Below, in pieces: positions 7,109 to 15,524 of a stretch of 36,980 nucleotides of DNA. Source of the DNA: Caldifarciminota bacterium (GTDB lineage Bacteria > Hydrothermota > Tepidihabitantia > B36-G15); NCBI GenBank assembly GCA_003645615.1, contig QNBE01000006.1:1-36980 (forward strand), read 5' to 3'. The notes under the pieces are model-generated. The model saw only the letters and a program-made list of their open reading frames with translations, had not been told where the DNA came from and did not search any database. Made by a program: the position numbers and the translations under genes. Each line of letters opens with the position of its first letter. The stretch's first letter is position 1.

Positions 7109-7957
7109 ATGGTCAAGGTTGGTGAACCGATCTTCTTAAGCAACATCCTCCTATACCCTCTAACCGGTGAGAATCAGACTGATGGCCTCTTCACCCTTGA
7201 TGAGATCTCAGATCGGGTTGTGATCGAGGAACTCCCTCAGGCCCGGGTTGAGGAGATCGTGATGGAGAACAGGGCCGATCGCCCCTTACTCATGATCGAT
7301 GGTGAGGAGGTAATCGGCGCCCTCCAGAATCGGATCGTGGCCACCAGCCTCATCTTGGAGCCGAATAAGCGGACCAGGATCCCGACCACCTGTGTGGAAC
7401 GGAATCGGTGGGAGGGTGAGTCGAGGTTTGCTCCGGGTCGGACCTGCTCCTTCCCATCCATCCGCGCCATCATCGCCGAGGCCACCGTTCGGGGTCGCCC
7501 TTACCAGGAGCAGGTCTGGCGATCGATCGATGAGAAGCTGAGGTCGACCCGAACCCTCTCCAAGACCTCATCGATGCATGACATCTATGAGAACCTGACC
7601 GATGAGCTCAACCGTTATGTTAGTGAGATGGAGCCGATCCATGCCAATGGGATGGTGATCGTCTGTGGCGATCGGATCTTGGGCCTCGACTACTTCTCCT
7701 CCCGGGAGATCTTCGATAAGTTCAAGCCGAAGCTGATCCAGAGCTATGGTCTGGAGGCGATCGACTATCACCAGCCGACCCGGCGGATCGAGATCGAGCC
7801 CTTCCTGAACCACATCTTCAACGGTAAGAAGCGATGGAAAAGGACTAAGGGTGGTGGTCAGGGTAGGGTTATGGCCCGCCTGGGGAAGGGCTATGTTGCC
7901 CGGGCCCTCCGCTATCAGGACTCTCTGATCCACCTCGCCGCCTTTCCGATTGATTAA
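7109..7957 (+). CDS. ARPP-1 family protein (DUF6569-like)
   Basis: The 282-residue protein matches the ARPP-1 family as I know it. The N-terminal half has LLMIDGEEVIGALQNRIVAT followed by IPTTCVERNRW. The middle has the SMHDIYENL block, then GMVIVCGDRILGLDYFSS and IQSYGLEAID. The C-terminus is the GYVARALRYQDSLIHLAAFP block. The biochemical function of the family is not established to my knowledge. The name comes from proposed association with ADP-ribosylglycohydrolase and rhodanese/phosphatase domains in predicted conflict systems (recalled, not checked). There is no signal peptide, so it is cytoplasmic. Its start is fixed by a leaderless-type promoter. Its last eight bases overlap the start of the kinase-helicase gene, so the two are co-transcribed and probably made in linked amounts. 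Confidence 0.78.
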   Translation: MVKVGEPIFLSNILLYPLTGENQTDGLFTLDEISDRVVIEELPQARVEEIVMENRADRPLLMIDGEEVIGALQNRIVATSLILEPNKRTRIPTTCVERNRWEGESRFAPGRTCSFPSIRAIIAEATVRGRPYQEQVWRSIDEKLRSTRTLSKTSSMHDIYENLTDELNRYVSEMEPIHANGMVIVCGDRILGLDYFSSREIFDKFKPKLIQSYGLEAIDYHQPTRRIEIEPFLNHIFNGKKRWKRTKGGGQGRVMARLGKGYVARALRYQDSLIHLAAFPID

Positions 7958-10442
7958 GACCAGATTCGGAAAATACCGGATCATCCAGTGGCTGGGGGGT
8001 GGTTCCTTCGGCGATGTCTTCTTAGCCGAGGATACCATCCTCAAGCGGCAGTTCGCCCTCAAGGTGGCCCGGATGAGGGAGGAGGATGTCCGGATGCTGG
8101 AGGAGGAGGCCCGGCTCCTTGCCTCCTTAGAACACCCGGCCATCGTCCGGTTCTACAGTGTCGATATCATCGAGGGGAGGCTGAGCCTGGCCATGGAGTA
8201 TGTCCCGGGTCAGTCCCTGAGGAGGATACTCAACAAGAAGCGGTGTCTCGATCTGGTCACGGCGGTAAATATTATTGCCCGGGTTGGTGAGGGAATCGGC
8301 TATGCCCACCAGCGATCGATCATCCACCGGGATCTAAAGCCGGAGAACATCATCGTCTCAGATCGGGGGGAGCCGAAGATTACCGATTTCGGTCTGGCCC
8401 GATTCTTAAAACCGGGCTCCCTCTCCCTCTCGACTGCGGGGACACCGGTCTATATGGCACCAGAGGCATGGTCCGGCCACTATTCGGACCGGACCGACAT
8501 CTGGGCATTGGGGGCCATTCTCTATGAGATCATCTCGGGTAACCCCCCCTTCCTCGCCGACAACCTTGATGAGCTGAAGCGGCTGATCAGTAAAGGGGAG
8601 GTGAAACCGACCCGCCGTTTTCCGGATCGGCTCTTCCGCCTCATCACCCGGGCACTCAATCCAGACCCGGAGCAGAGGCCGGGTATCCAGGAGTTCTGTG
8701 ATGAGCTGATCGGTGGGAGCGGGGTTGAGGTGAAGGAACGGGTGAGGATACCAAAGATCTCCACCACCGAGATCGAGCTGACCGAGATCCAGAGGGAGGC
8801 GATCGAATGGGATGGACCGGTCCTCCTCCTCGGATCGGTTGGGACCGGTAAGACGACCACCCTCACCTATGCGGTTGCGGATCGGATCCAGAAAGGGGTC
8901 GACCCCAAACGGATCCTGGTCTTCACCTTCACCAATCGGGCGGCTGAGGATCTGAAGACACGGCTCCAGCATCTGATCCAGCGGGAGCTAAAGGATCTCT
9001 GGATCGGAACGATCCATTATATTGCGATGAGATTCCTGAGACGGGACATCTACCGCCTCGACTATCCCGAGGATTTTGAGATCCTCTCTCCGGAGGAGGG
9101 GTTGAGGATCCTCTCCCGATGGGGGCTGGGAAAGAATCAGGCACGGGGGATAATGCGGCAGATCAGTCTGCTCAAGGCCCAGGGCTATCGTCCCGGGGAT
9201 CTGGCCGAGGAGACCAAGTGGCAGAGGAAGGTGAAGGGCATCTACACACGCTATCAGGACTACCTGAAACGGGAGGGTTATCTCGACTATGACGATCTCA
9301 TCAATCTGGTGGTTCGACTCCTCAGAGAACACGATGATCTCCGTTCCTATTATCAAAGCCTCTTCGATCATATCTTCTTAGATGAACTCCAGGACATCAC
9401 CCCGATCCAGTATCAGTTTGTCAAACTCATCTCACGCCAGAACCTCTTCCTCACCGGCGATGAGGACCAGTCGATCTATGCCTGGCGGGGGGCAAAAAGG
9501 GAGATCATCTATCAGGCAATGAAGGAGCTTGATGGCCTGAAGACCTTCCTCCTCACCCGGAGCTTCCGGGTTCCGGAACGGATCGGTCATCTCGCCTTAG
9601 CCCTCAAGGAAGGGACCGGAGGGCTATTGCCAAAGGATGCTCCGGGAAGGGTCTCGGTCTACACCGCTGGAAATGAGCTCGATGAGGCAAACTATGTCGC
9701 CGGAACAATCAGCAAGCTGGTCCGTTCCCGCTACAGCTATTCTGATATTGCCATCCTCTTCCGGAATAATGCCCAGTCCCGGGTGATTGAGGAGGCACTG
9801 GTAAGGTCCAGCATCCCCTATCAGGTGGTTGGTTCGGAGAGATTCTATGAGCGGGAGCGGGTCCAGGCCCTGACTCAATATCTCCAGGCCCTGATCCGGA
9901 AGGATGTCGGAAGGGCAACCCGTGCTCTCAAATCGATCCTGAAGGCGAGGGTCCCCAAGGCGATCGCCAACCTCCTCATCAATCAGATCAAGGAGGTCGA
10001 CCACCTCACCCCCTATGCGATCCTCGATGGCCTCCGTTCGGTATCAAAATCGATGGCCCGTGCCCTCAGCCATGAGGAGGCGACCGAGTTCTTAGAGTTT
10101 GCCCGCAGTTTTGGGCCCGGTCAGACCCGGGAGCTCTTAGAGCAGGTAGTCCTTTTGGAGAGTCTCGATCTGGTCGACTGGGGCAGGAATACGGTCCGAC
10201 TCATGACCATCCATTCGGCCAAAGGGCTCGAGTTCAAGGTTGTCTTCCTGATCGGGATGAATGAGGGGATCCTGCCATCGATGCGGGGGACGGTCGATCC
10301 GGAGTCGCTTGAGGAGGAGCGGAGGCTCTGCTATGTTGCCATCACCCGTGCCCTCCAGGAGCTCTATCTCAGCTACCTCAAATACCGGTATCGGAAGCCG
10401 ATCCCGCCCTCCCGTTTTCTGCTCGAGATGTTCCAGCGGTAA
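7950..10442 (+). CDS. Fusion protein: Hanks-type Ser/Thr kinase + UvrD/PcrA-type superfamily 1 DNA helicase
   Basis: One uninterrupted frame of 830 residues. Residues 1-255 are a complete protein kinase: glycine loop LGGGSFGDV (15-23), Lys38 in FALKVAR, HRDLKPEN with Asp128 and Asn133, DFG at 146-148, a Ser/Thr-rich activation loop, APE ending at 172, and Arg243. Residues about 275-830 are a 1A helicase: Q-motif Gln281, Walker A GSVGTGKT (Lys301), motif Ia FTFTNRAA (325-332), motif II LDELQD (477-482), motif III TGDEDQSIYAWRGA (502-515), motif V TIHSAKGLEF, and motif VI EEERRLCYVAITRA near the end. Kinase and helicase are joined by only about 20 residues, with no transmembrane segment. The helicase part (about 555 residues) is shorter than typical PcrA. 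The only start that keeps the glycine loop is TTG at 7950, overlapping the ARPP-1 stop. I know of no standard bacterial protein with this arrangement. Confidence 0.9.
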   Translation: MIKTRFGKYRIIQWLGGGSFGDVFLAEDTILKRQFALKVARMREEDVRMLEEEARLLASLEHPAIVRFYSVDIIEGRLSLAMEYVPGQSLRRILNKKRCLDLVTAVNIIARVGEGIGYAHQRSIIHRDLKPENIIVSDRGEPKITDFGLARFLKPGSLSLSTAGTPVYMAPEAWSGHYSDRTDIWALGAILYEIISGNPPFLADNLDELKRLISKGEVKPTRRFPDRLFRLITRALNPDPEQRPGIQEFCDELIGGSGVEVKERVRIPKISTTEIELTEIQREAIEWDGPVLLLGSVGTGKTTTLTYAVADRIQKGVDPKRILVFTFTNRAAEDLKTRLQHLIQRELKDLWIGTIHYIAMRFLRRDIYRLDYPEDFEILSPEEGLRILSRWGLGKNQARGIMRQISLLKAQGYRPGDLAEETKWQRKVKGIYTRYQDYLKREGYLDYDDLINLVVRLLREHDDLRSYYQSLFDHIFLDELQDITPIQYQFVKLISRQNLFLTGDEDQSIYAWRGAKREIIYQAMKELDGLKTFLLTRSFRVPERIGHLALALKEGTGGLLPKDAPGRVSVYTAGNELDEANYVAGTISKLVRSRYSYSDIAILFRNNAQSRVIEEALVRSSIPYQVVGSERFYERERVQALTQYLQALIRKDVGRATRALKSILKARVPKAIANLLINQIKEVDHLTPYAILDGLRSVSKSMARALSHEEATEFLEFARSFGPGQTRELLEQVVLLESLDLVDWGRNTVRLMTIHSAKGLEFKVVFLIGMNEGILPSMRGTVDPESLEEERRLCYVAITRALQELYLSYLKYRYRKPIPPSRFLLEMFQR

Positions 10443-10450
10443 CCCACCAT

Positions 10451-10478
10451 TGACACTACCCGGATCGACCCTATCATA
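10451..10478 (+). promoter_or_regulatory. Promoter of the mgtC-like gene, leaderless type
   Basis: TTGACA (10451-10456) and TATCAT (10473-10478) are 16 bp apart. Five nt follow before the ATG at 10484. Spacing and -10 are identical to the 7109 promoter. Confidence 0.75.
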
Positions 10479-10483
10479 ACTCA

Positions 10484-10897
10484 ATGGAACTGAAGGTGAT
10501 GATTCTCCGACTTCTGATCTCGATCCTGGTTGGTGGTGCGATCGGCCTGGAGAGGGAGATTGAGCATAAGCCGGCCGGACTCCGGACCATCATCTTGGTC
10601 TGTCTCGGGTCGACCATCTTTATGATCCTCGGCCTCCACTTCCTCGATCTCGGCTTCGACCTCGACCGGATTGTGGCCGGGGTGATCACCGGGATCGGCT
10701 TTCTCGGAGCCGGTGCGATCATCCGGGCCCGGGGCGAGGTCCATGGTCTCACCACGGCAGCAACGATCTGGCTGGTCTCCGGCCTCGGTCTGGTTATCGG
10801 GGCTGGCTATTATCTCCTGGCGATAATTGCCAGCATCTTCATCCTCATTGTGCTGCGATTGCTCGGGGTGATTGAGAAGGCGCTGGCCAAGAAGTAA
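10484..10897 (+). CDS. MgtC/SapB-family inner-membrane protein
   Basis: The 137-residue protein has four to five hydrophobic helices. The MgtC N-terminal signature is present: LLISILVGGAIGLEREIEHK followed by PAGLRTIILVCLGS, then GVITGIGFLGAGAIIR and the GLTTAATIWLVSGLGL block. This is the short form, without the C-terminal ACT-like cytoplasmic domain of Salmonella MgtC. In pathogens MgtC modulates ATP synthase and phosphate or magnesium homeostasis. In free-living bacteria the role is unclear, so no symbol is assigned. Its stop overlaps the next start as TAATG, so it is coupled to the radical SAM gene. It begins 41 bp after the helicase fusion but has its own promoter. Confidence 0.85.
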   Translation: MELKVMILRLLISILVGGAIGLEREIEHKPAGLRTIILVCLGSTIFMILGLHFLDLGFDLDRIVAGVITGIGFLGAGAIIRARGEVHGLTTAATIWLVSGLGLVIGAGYYLLAIIASIFILIVLRLLGVIEKALAKK

Positions 10898-12183
10898 TGC
10901 GCGCCCTCATCATCAACCCGTGGATCTATGACTTTGCCGCCTATGACCTCTGGGCCAAGCCGATCGGGCTGTTCAAGCTGATCTACATCCTCGACCGGTT
11001 AGGTTTCGTGATCGACTATATCGACTGTCTCGATCGGTTCCATCCCCGGCTAACAAGCTGGCCCAAACCGTCTCGCTATCTCACCAGGTATGGGGATGGC
11101 AAGTATCTGACCGAGGTGGTGGCAAAGCCGGCTCTCTATCGAGATATCCCAAGGCGTTATAAAAGGTATGGTCTTCCCATCCAGATCTTCGATCAGATCC
11201 TCCAGGAAATCGAACCCCCGGACATCATCTTCGTCAACTCAGGGATGACCTACTGGTACTTGGGTCCATTTGAGGCGATCCGGAGGGTGCGCAGTAGATT
11301 CTCCGCCCCGATCGTCCTCGGTGGTGTCTATGCCATCCTCTGTCCCGAACATGCCGAGGAGAATAGTGGGGCCGATATCGTCTTCACCGGTGCGGAGCAA
11401 GAACTGATCGAGATGATCAATCAGGTGTTGGGGAAGAGATTCCCTCCGGTTGAGATCACCGGTCTCGACTACTACCGGATCGGCTACCGATACTACGCGG
11501 AGCTGAGATACATCACCCTCCGGACCTCACAGGGCTGTCCTTTCCGCTGCCCCTATTGTGGCTGGTATCGGATCAGCCCTCACCTCCATCGGGAGGATCC
11601 TGAGGCGGTCGTCGATCTGATCACCGAGTTCCACCAGAAGGGTATCAGGGATTTCGCCTTCTATGATGATGCCCTCCTCTATAGGAGTGAGGAACACTTC
11701 CTTCCCATCTTCGCTAAGTTACTGGAGATGGGGATCAGGGCCCGTTTCCACTCTCCCAATGGCCTCTACTTTGAGGATATCACCGAACCGGTGGCCGAGG
11801 TGATGTATCAGGCCAGATTCATCAAGCCGAGAATCGGCTTTGAAGACCTCCGCCTGAGAAGTGGTGATGGGCTCATCCAGGCGGTTGAGCGACTCACCAG
11901 GGCAGGATACCGAAGGGAAGAGATCTATGCCAATATCCTGGTAGGACTTCCGGATCAGACCGTAGCCGATGTCTACCGGACGATCGAGTTTATCCAGGAA
12001 CTCGGGATCGGGATCCACCTCGAGGAGTATTCGCCGGTCCCGGGATCAGCAACATTTACCGCCGCCGGACTGTCCCGATCCGATGATCCCCTCCGACACA
12101 ACAATACCGCCTACCTCCTCACCCACCCCATCTTTGGCCCACAGATCGATCGGATCAAGCAGTCGATCCGGAGGACTACCTGA
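10897..12183 (+). CDS. B12-binding-domain radical SAM protein
   Basis: The 428-residue protein has two parts. Residues 1-175 have the beta/alpha pattern of a cobalamin-binding Rossmann domain (MRALIINPWIYDFAAYDLWA, then PDIIFVNSG, then IVLGGVYAILCPEHAEENSG, then ADIVFTG). A radical SAM barrel follows, with Cys214-x3-Cys218-x2-Cys221 in SQGCPFRCPYCGW. Such proteins methylate unactivated carbons or rearrange carbon skeletons in lipid, cofactor or natural-product pathways. The substrate is unknown. It shares one base with the stop of the mgtC-like gene, so it is translationally coupled. The pairing with an MgtC-like membrane protein gives no clear pathway hint. Confidence 0.85.
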   Translation: MRALIINPWIYDFAAYDLWAKPIGLFKLIYILDRLGFVIDYIDCLDRFHPRLTSWPKPSRYLTRYGDGKYLTEVVAKPALYRDIPRRYKRYGLPIQIFDQILQEIEPPDIIFVNSGMTYWYLGPFEAIRRVRSRFSAPIVLGGVYAILCPEHAEENSGADIVFTGAEQELIEMINQVLGKRFPPVEITGLDYYRIGYRYYAELRYITLRTSQGCPFRCPYCGWYRISPHLHREDPEAVVDLITEFHQKGIRDFAFYDDALLYRSEEHFLPIFAKLLEMGIRARFHSPNGLYFEDITEPVAEVMYQARFIKPRIGFEDLRLRSGDGLIQAVERLTRAGYRREEIYANILVGLPDQTVADVYRTIEFIQELGIGIHLEEYSPVPGSATFTAAGLSRSDDPLRHNNTAYLLTHPIFGPQIDRIKQSIRRTT

Positions 12184-12348
12184 GCTTCACCACACCATCG
12201 ATCACCGAACAGTTACGATCTGGTATGATGAAAAGCCGGTGTGGGGAAGGTGAAAATCGCCGCTATCTGGCCCGGGTGAGTTTTGAGAACGATGTAAAAA
12301 CTGATATTTAATTATAGTTTGGTTAGAGAATAAAATATCCTATAAGTG
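12184..12348. other. Intergenic region upstream of the secreted-protein run
   Basis: It contains an inverted repeat CCACACC (about 12190) / GGTGTGG (about 12239) with a long loop and no T-run, so I do not call it a terminator. An AT-rich stretch (about 12290-12345) must hold the promoter of the next gene. Candidates such as TTGAGA-N16-TATTTA are weak and I cannot choose among them. Confidence 0.35.
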
Positions 12349-14223
12349 ATGGGTGTGATTATAGCCCTACTCCTCTCAGCCACCTATTATGTCGATAAGG
12401 ATGGGGTCCATGGCACCAAAGGTAATGACAACTACTCCGGACGCTCCTGGCAGGCGCCCTGGGCCACCCTCACCAAGGCGGCCAATACGCTGACTGCTGG
12501 AGACTCGGTGATCATTGCCCGGGCGGTCTACCGGGAGGAGGTCCAGCCCAGAAACTCAGGATCTCCAGGCAACTGGATCACCTACCTGGGTGAGGATGGG
12601 GTTGAGGTATCCGGTGGTGAGCCGGTTGATGAGACCAGATTCACCAAGGTCTCCGGTTACAACTACACCTATCGTCTCACCAATCCCGGGGTAAAGATCC
12701 AGACCGTCTATCAGCTCAAAGGGCCTTACGATGTCCAGTATCGTCCCTTCTTCGAAGGCTTTCCCTGCGGACCGGGTGAGGACGACACCCTCCCCCCACC
12801 GGTCGATCCTGACCCCTTCGATCCAGTATCATCCTTAGCCGAGGTCGACTATATCAAACACAACGGCTCCTGGTGGTTTGACTCCACCCATAATGTCCTC
12901 TACATCCATATGCCCGACCATCAACCACCCAGCGAATCACTCCATCAACTCGAATTCGGGGTCAGGGATGCGGTCCTCACTATCGAAGGGAAGAGTTATA
13001 TCCGGATTGAAAACATCACCTTCCGCCACGCCACAAGATATATGGCCAATGTCTACGGTTTCTATCTCACCCACTGCAGCAACATCGAACTCCACAAGGT
13101 AAATATCATCGGCACCGCCTCCCGCTTTGCCGACTGCTCCGATATCACCCTTACCGAGTGTAAGATCGGCCGGGTCTGGCGGACCGGCTATGACTACAAC
13201 AATGACTACAACCAGCGATCCATCCCCCACGGCTCGGGCATCTCCCTCTTCAACACCCACCGCTTCCTGGCCCAGGATGTCTATATCGAGTATATCAGCG
13301 ATGTCTCAGGGATCAAAAATGACTGTCAGGATATCACCTATGAGCGTTGCCGATGGTATGCCTGTGACAACCATGGGGTGGTGATCAAATCAGAAGACCC
13401 CCATACCCTCCCGGTTCCAACCAATATCACCTTCCGCAGATGTGAGGGTGGGGCGAGATGCCAGGAAGGGATTGTCATCAATGCGGTCCACAACCTCCTG
13501 ATTGAGAACTGCGACCTCACCTATATCATGGATAACGGCTGGGTCTATACCCCTCCCTTCATCAGCACCAACATCCGGATCTGGAATACCATGCTCCACT
13601 GGCCCAGACTGAGATCTGGTGCGCTCCTCTGGTTGAGAGAGGAGTCGATCGATGAATACCACTTGGATTACAACTGCCTCTATCAGCCCTGTCAGCCGAA
13701 TATCTGGGTGATGGTCCGACCCTCAGGTGGTGGCACCTCACAGAAGATGACCCTAACTGAGTGGCAGGCCTATAGTGGCGAGGATCAGCATTCGATCAAT
13801 CTCGACCCCCTGGTGGTAAAGGTTGACTCCGGTCCTGGCTCACCCTGGGCCGACTACTACCTCACCAAGAACTCCCCCTGTATCGATGCGGGTGACCCCT
13901 CCTACCAGCCCCCACCTGGTGGCGGTTCCAGGATCGACATCGGCGCCTACGAGTATCTCAAAAACCGGGTCAACGAAGGGAAGAATACCTCAGATCGACC
14001 GATCATCCTTCCATCACCCATCCGTCCTGGTGGTCTCCTCAGGTTTAAGAACAACTTCACCGGAGTTCTGAAAATTGCCGATGTTTCGGGGAGAATTATC
14101 ATTAAAAAGGGTCTGGACCGGTGCGGTGAGCTCCCACTTGGAAGCCATCTTCGCAGTGGCATCTACTTCATCATTCTTGATGGTAATCAGCGATGGCAGG
14201 AGAAGATCCTGGTTATTGATTAG
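12349..14223 (+). CDS. Secreted right-handed parallel beta-helix protein with sorting tail (paralog 1)
   Basis: The protein has about 624 residues. A short hydrophobic signal MGVIIALLLSATYYVDKDG leads into the block GTKGNDNYSGRSWQAPWATL, typical of DUF1565/pectate-lyase-like beta-helix proteins. The middle has many short N-x-x-I/F-x-x-C rungs (RIENITFRHA, NIELHKVNIIG, DITLTECKIG, NLLIENCDLTY). A conserved SPCIDAGDPSYQPPPGGG region follows, and then a C-terminal tail LKIADVSGRIIIKKG ... SGIYFIILDGN ... KILVID. It probably binds or cleaves polysaccharide outside the cell; no catalytic residues can be assigned. GTG at 12346 is an alternative start. It shares nearly identical ends with the gene at 15525. 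Confidence 0.75.
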   Translation: MGVIIALLLSATYYVDKDGVHGTKGNDNYSGRSWQAPWATLTKAANTLTAGDSVIIARAVYREEVQPRNSGSPGNWITYLGEDGVEVSGGEPVDETRFTKVSGYNYTYRLTNPGVKIQTVYQLKGPYDVQYRPFFEGFPCGPGEDDTLPPPVDPDPFDPVSSLAEVDYIKHNGSWWFDSTHNVLYIHMPDHQPPSESLHQLEFGVRDAVLTIEGKSYIRIENITFRHATRYMANVYGFYLTHCSNIELHKVNIIGTASRFADCSDITLTECKIGRVWRTGYDYNNDYNQRSIPHGSGISLFNTHRFLAQDVYIEYISDVSGIKNDCQDITYERCRWYACDNHGVVIKSEDPHTLPVPTNITFRRCEGGARCQEGIVINAVHNLLIENCDLTYIMDNGWVYTPPFISTNIRIWNTMLHWPRLRSGALLWLREESIDEYHLDYNCLYQPCQPNIWVMVRPSGGGTSQKMTLTEWQAYSGEDQHSINLDPLVVKVDSGPGSPWADYYLTKNSPCIDAGDPSYQPPPGGGSRIDIGAYEYLKNRVNEGKNTSDRPIILPSPIRPGGLLRFKNNFTGVLKIADVSGRIIIKKGLDRCGELPLGSHLRSGIYFIILDGNQRWQEKILVID

Positions 14224-14269
14224 TATTTAGTTAGAGTGATTGATATCATAGAATTGAAAGGAGGTGGTG

Positions 14270-15514
14270 ATGATCTGGATCATTCTGATCGCAGCAGAAT
14301 TTCAGATCTGTGGAGCGAATGGTAATCAATACAATCGTGACATCGCCTTTGATGGCACAAACTTCCTGACGATCTGGCGGGATCATCGGGTGAGTTCGGT
14401 CGTCTATCATCTCTATGGGGCGAGGGTCACACCCCAGGGTCAGGTCCTCGATCCCAATGGCCGCCGTTATGCCTCCCAGTATGATACGGTGATGAATCCT
14501 ACCGTTGCCTCTGGTGGAGGGACCTATCTCATTGCCTTCCGTGACCATTGTTGAAGTGATGCTGATCTGGTCGGTGTGCGGGTCACACCTTCAGGCAATC
14601 CAGGAACCCCATTTGTCATCTGCAACCGGTCTGAGCGTCAGGCCAACCCTGATATCACCTTTGATGGGACCAACTTCATAACGGTATGGACCGATGAGAG
14701 TTACTCGCCCACGGCAATCTGTGGGGCAAGGGTCACCCCATCAGGTCAGGTGCTTGATCCCAATGGCAAACCACTCATCACCGGCTCGGCAACCTGGGGA
14801 AGTCCCAAGCTCGCCTTTGATGGAACCAATCTCATGCTCGCCTATCGGGAGGTGAACCTCACCTCGGGAACGGTCTATGGTCAAAGGCTTACCACATCGC
14901 TTCAGAAGATCGGCAACCCCTTTGCCATCTCCACCTCTACACTAAGGAAATATGATGTCCGGATCGCCTACAGCGGCAGTAACTATCTCGTAACCTGGCT
15001 GGAAGGGAATTTCCTCTCCGCCAAGATCCTGGGACGGATTGTGAACAAGGATGGCTCGCTACCCGGGAGTGAGTTTACCATCGTATCCGGTCTAAGTCAG
15101 AGCGCCACCTTTGACCTCTGTTTTGATGGCACCTATTATCTCCTGATCTTCTCCAATGGGACCCAGGTTAAGGGTCAGCGGATATCCACCTCTGGACAAC
15201 TGGTCGGTTCGGCCTTTTCGATCGGCTCGGGAATCGATCCTGCGGTCTGCTACTCCTCTGGTGATATGCTCATCACCTATTCCAAGCGGATCTCCGACTA
15301 CGATATCTATGGGACCGTAGAATACTCGAATATCGGGACCAGACCCGCGACCAGACTCTCCCATCCGGTTCAGACCCTCTATGGGGATCGGTTCCAATTC
15401 CAGCCTGGAGATCGGGTATATGATTCCGCCGGAAGGAGGGTTGTTCACCTCAGCCCCGGGATCTATTTCTTACGCCGGGGTGATCAGCTGATCAAGATCA
15501 TCAAGGTCCGTTAA
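14270..15514 (+). pseudogene. Secreted repeat protein with sorting tail, interrupted by an in-frame TGA at 14552
   Basis: Repeats of about 60 residues run through the protein, with units such as DIAFDGTNFLTIWRD and GARVTPQGQVLDPNG repeated as DITFDGTNFITVWTD and GARVTPSGQVLDPNG. They probably form a beta-propeller. The frame reads AFRDHC-stop-SDADLVGVRVTP: both sides belong to the same repeat and the same frame. A single-base change (TGG or GGA to TGA) or a sequencing error would explain it. The start is ATG 14270, 5 nt after GGAGG; the signal segment is MIWIILIAAEFQICG. The C-terminal tail (VYDSAGRRVVHLSPGIYFL ... KIIKVR) is a sorting domain and looks intact, so the damage is recent or apparent. 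Selenocysteine insertion is a remote alternative. Confidence 0.7.
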
Positions 15515-15524
15515 GGGAGGAGTA

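Noticed and set aside
12184-12248. Terminator after the radical SAM gene
   Set aside because: The only inverted repeat has a loop of about 40 nt and no T-run.
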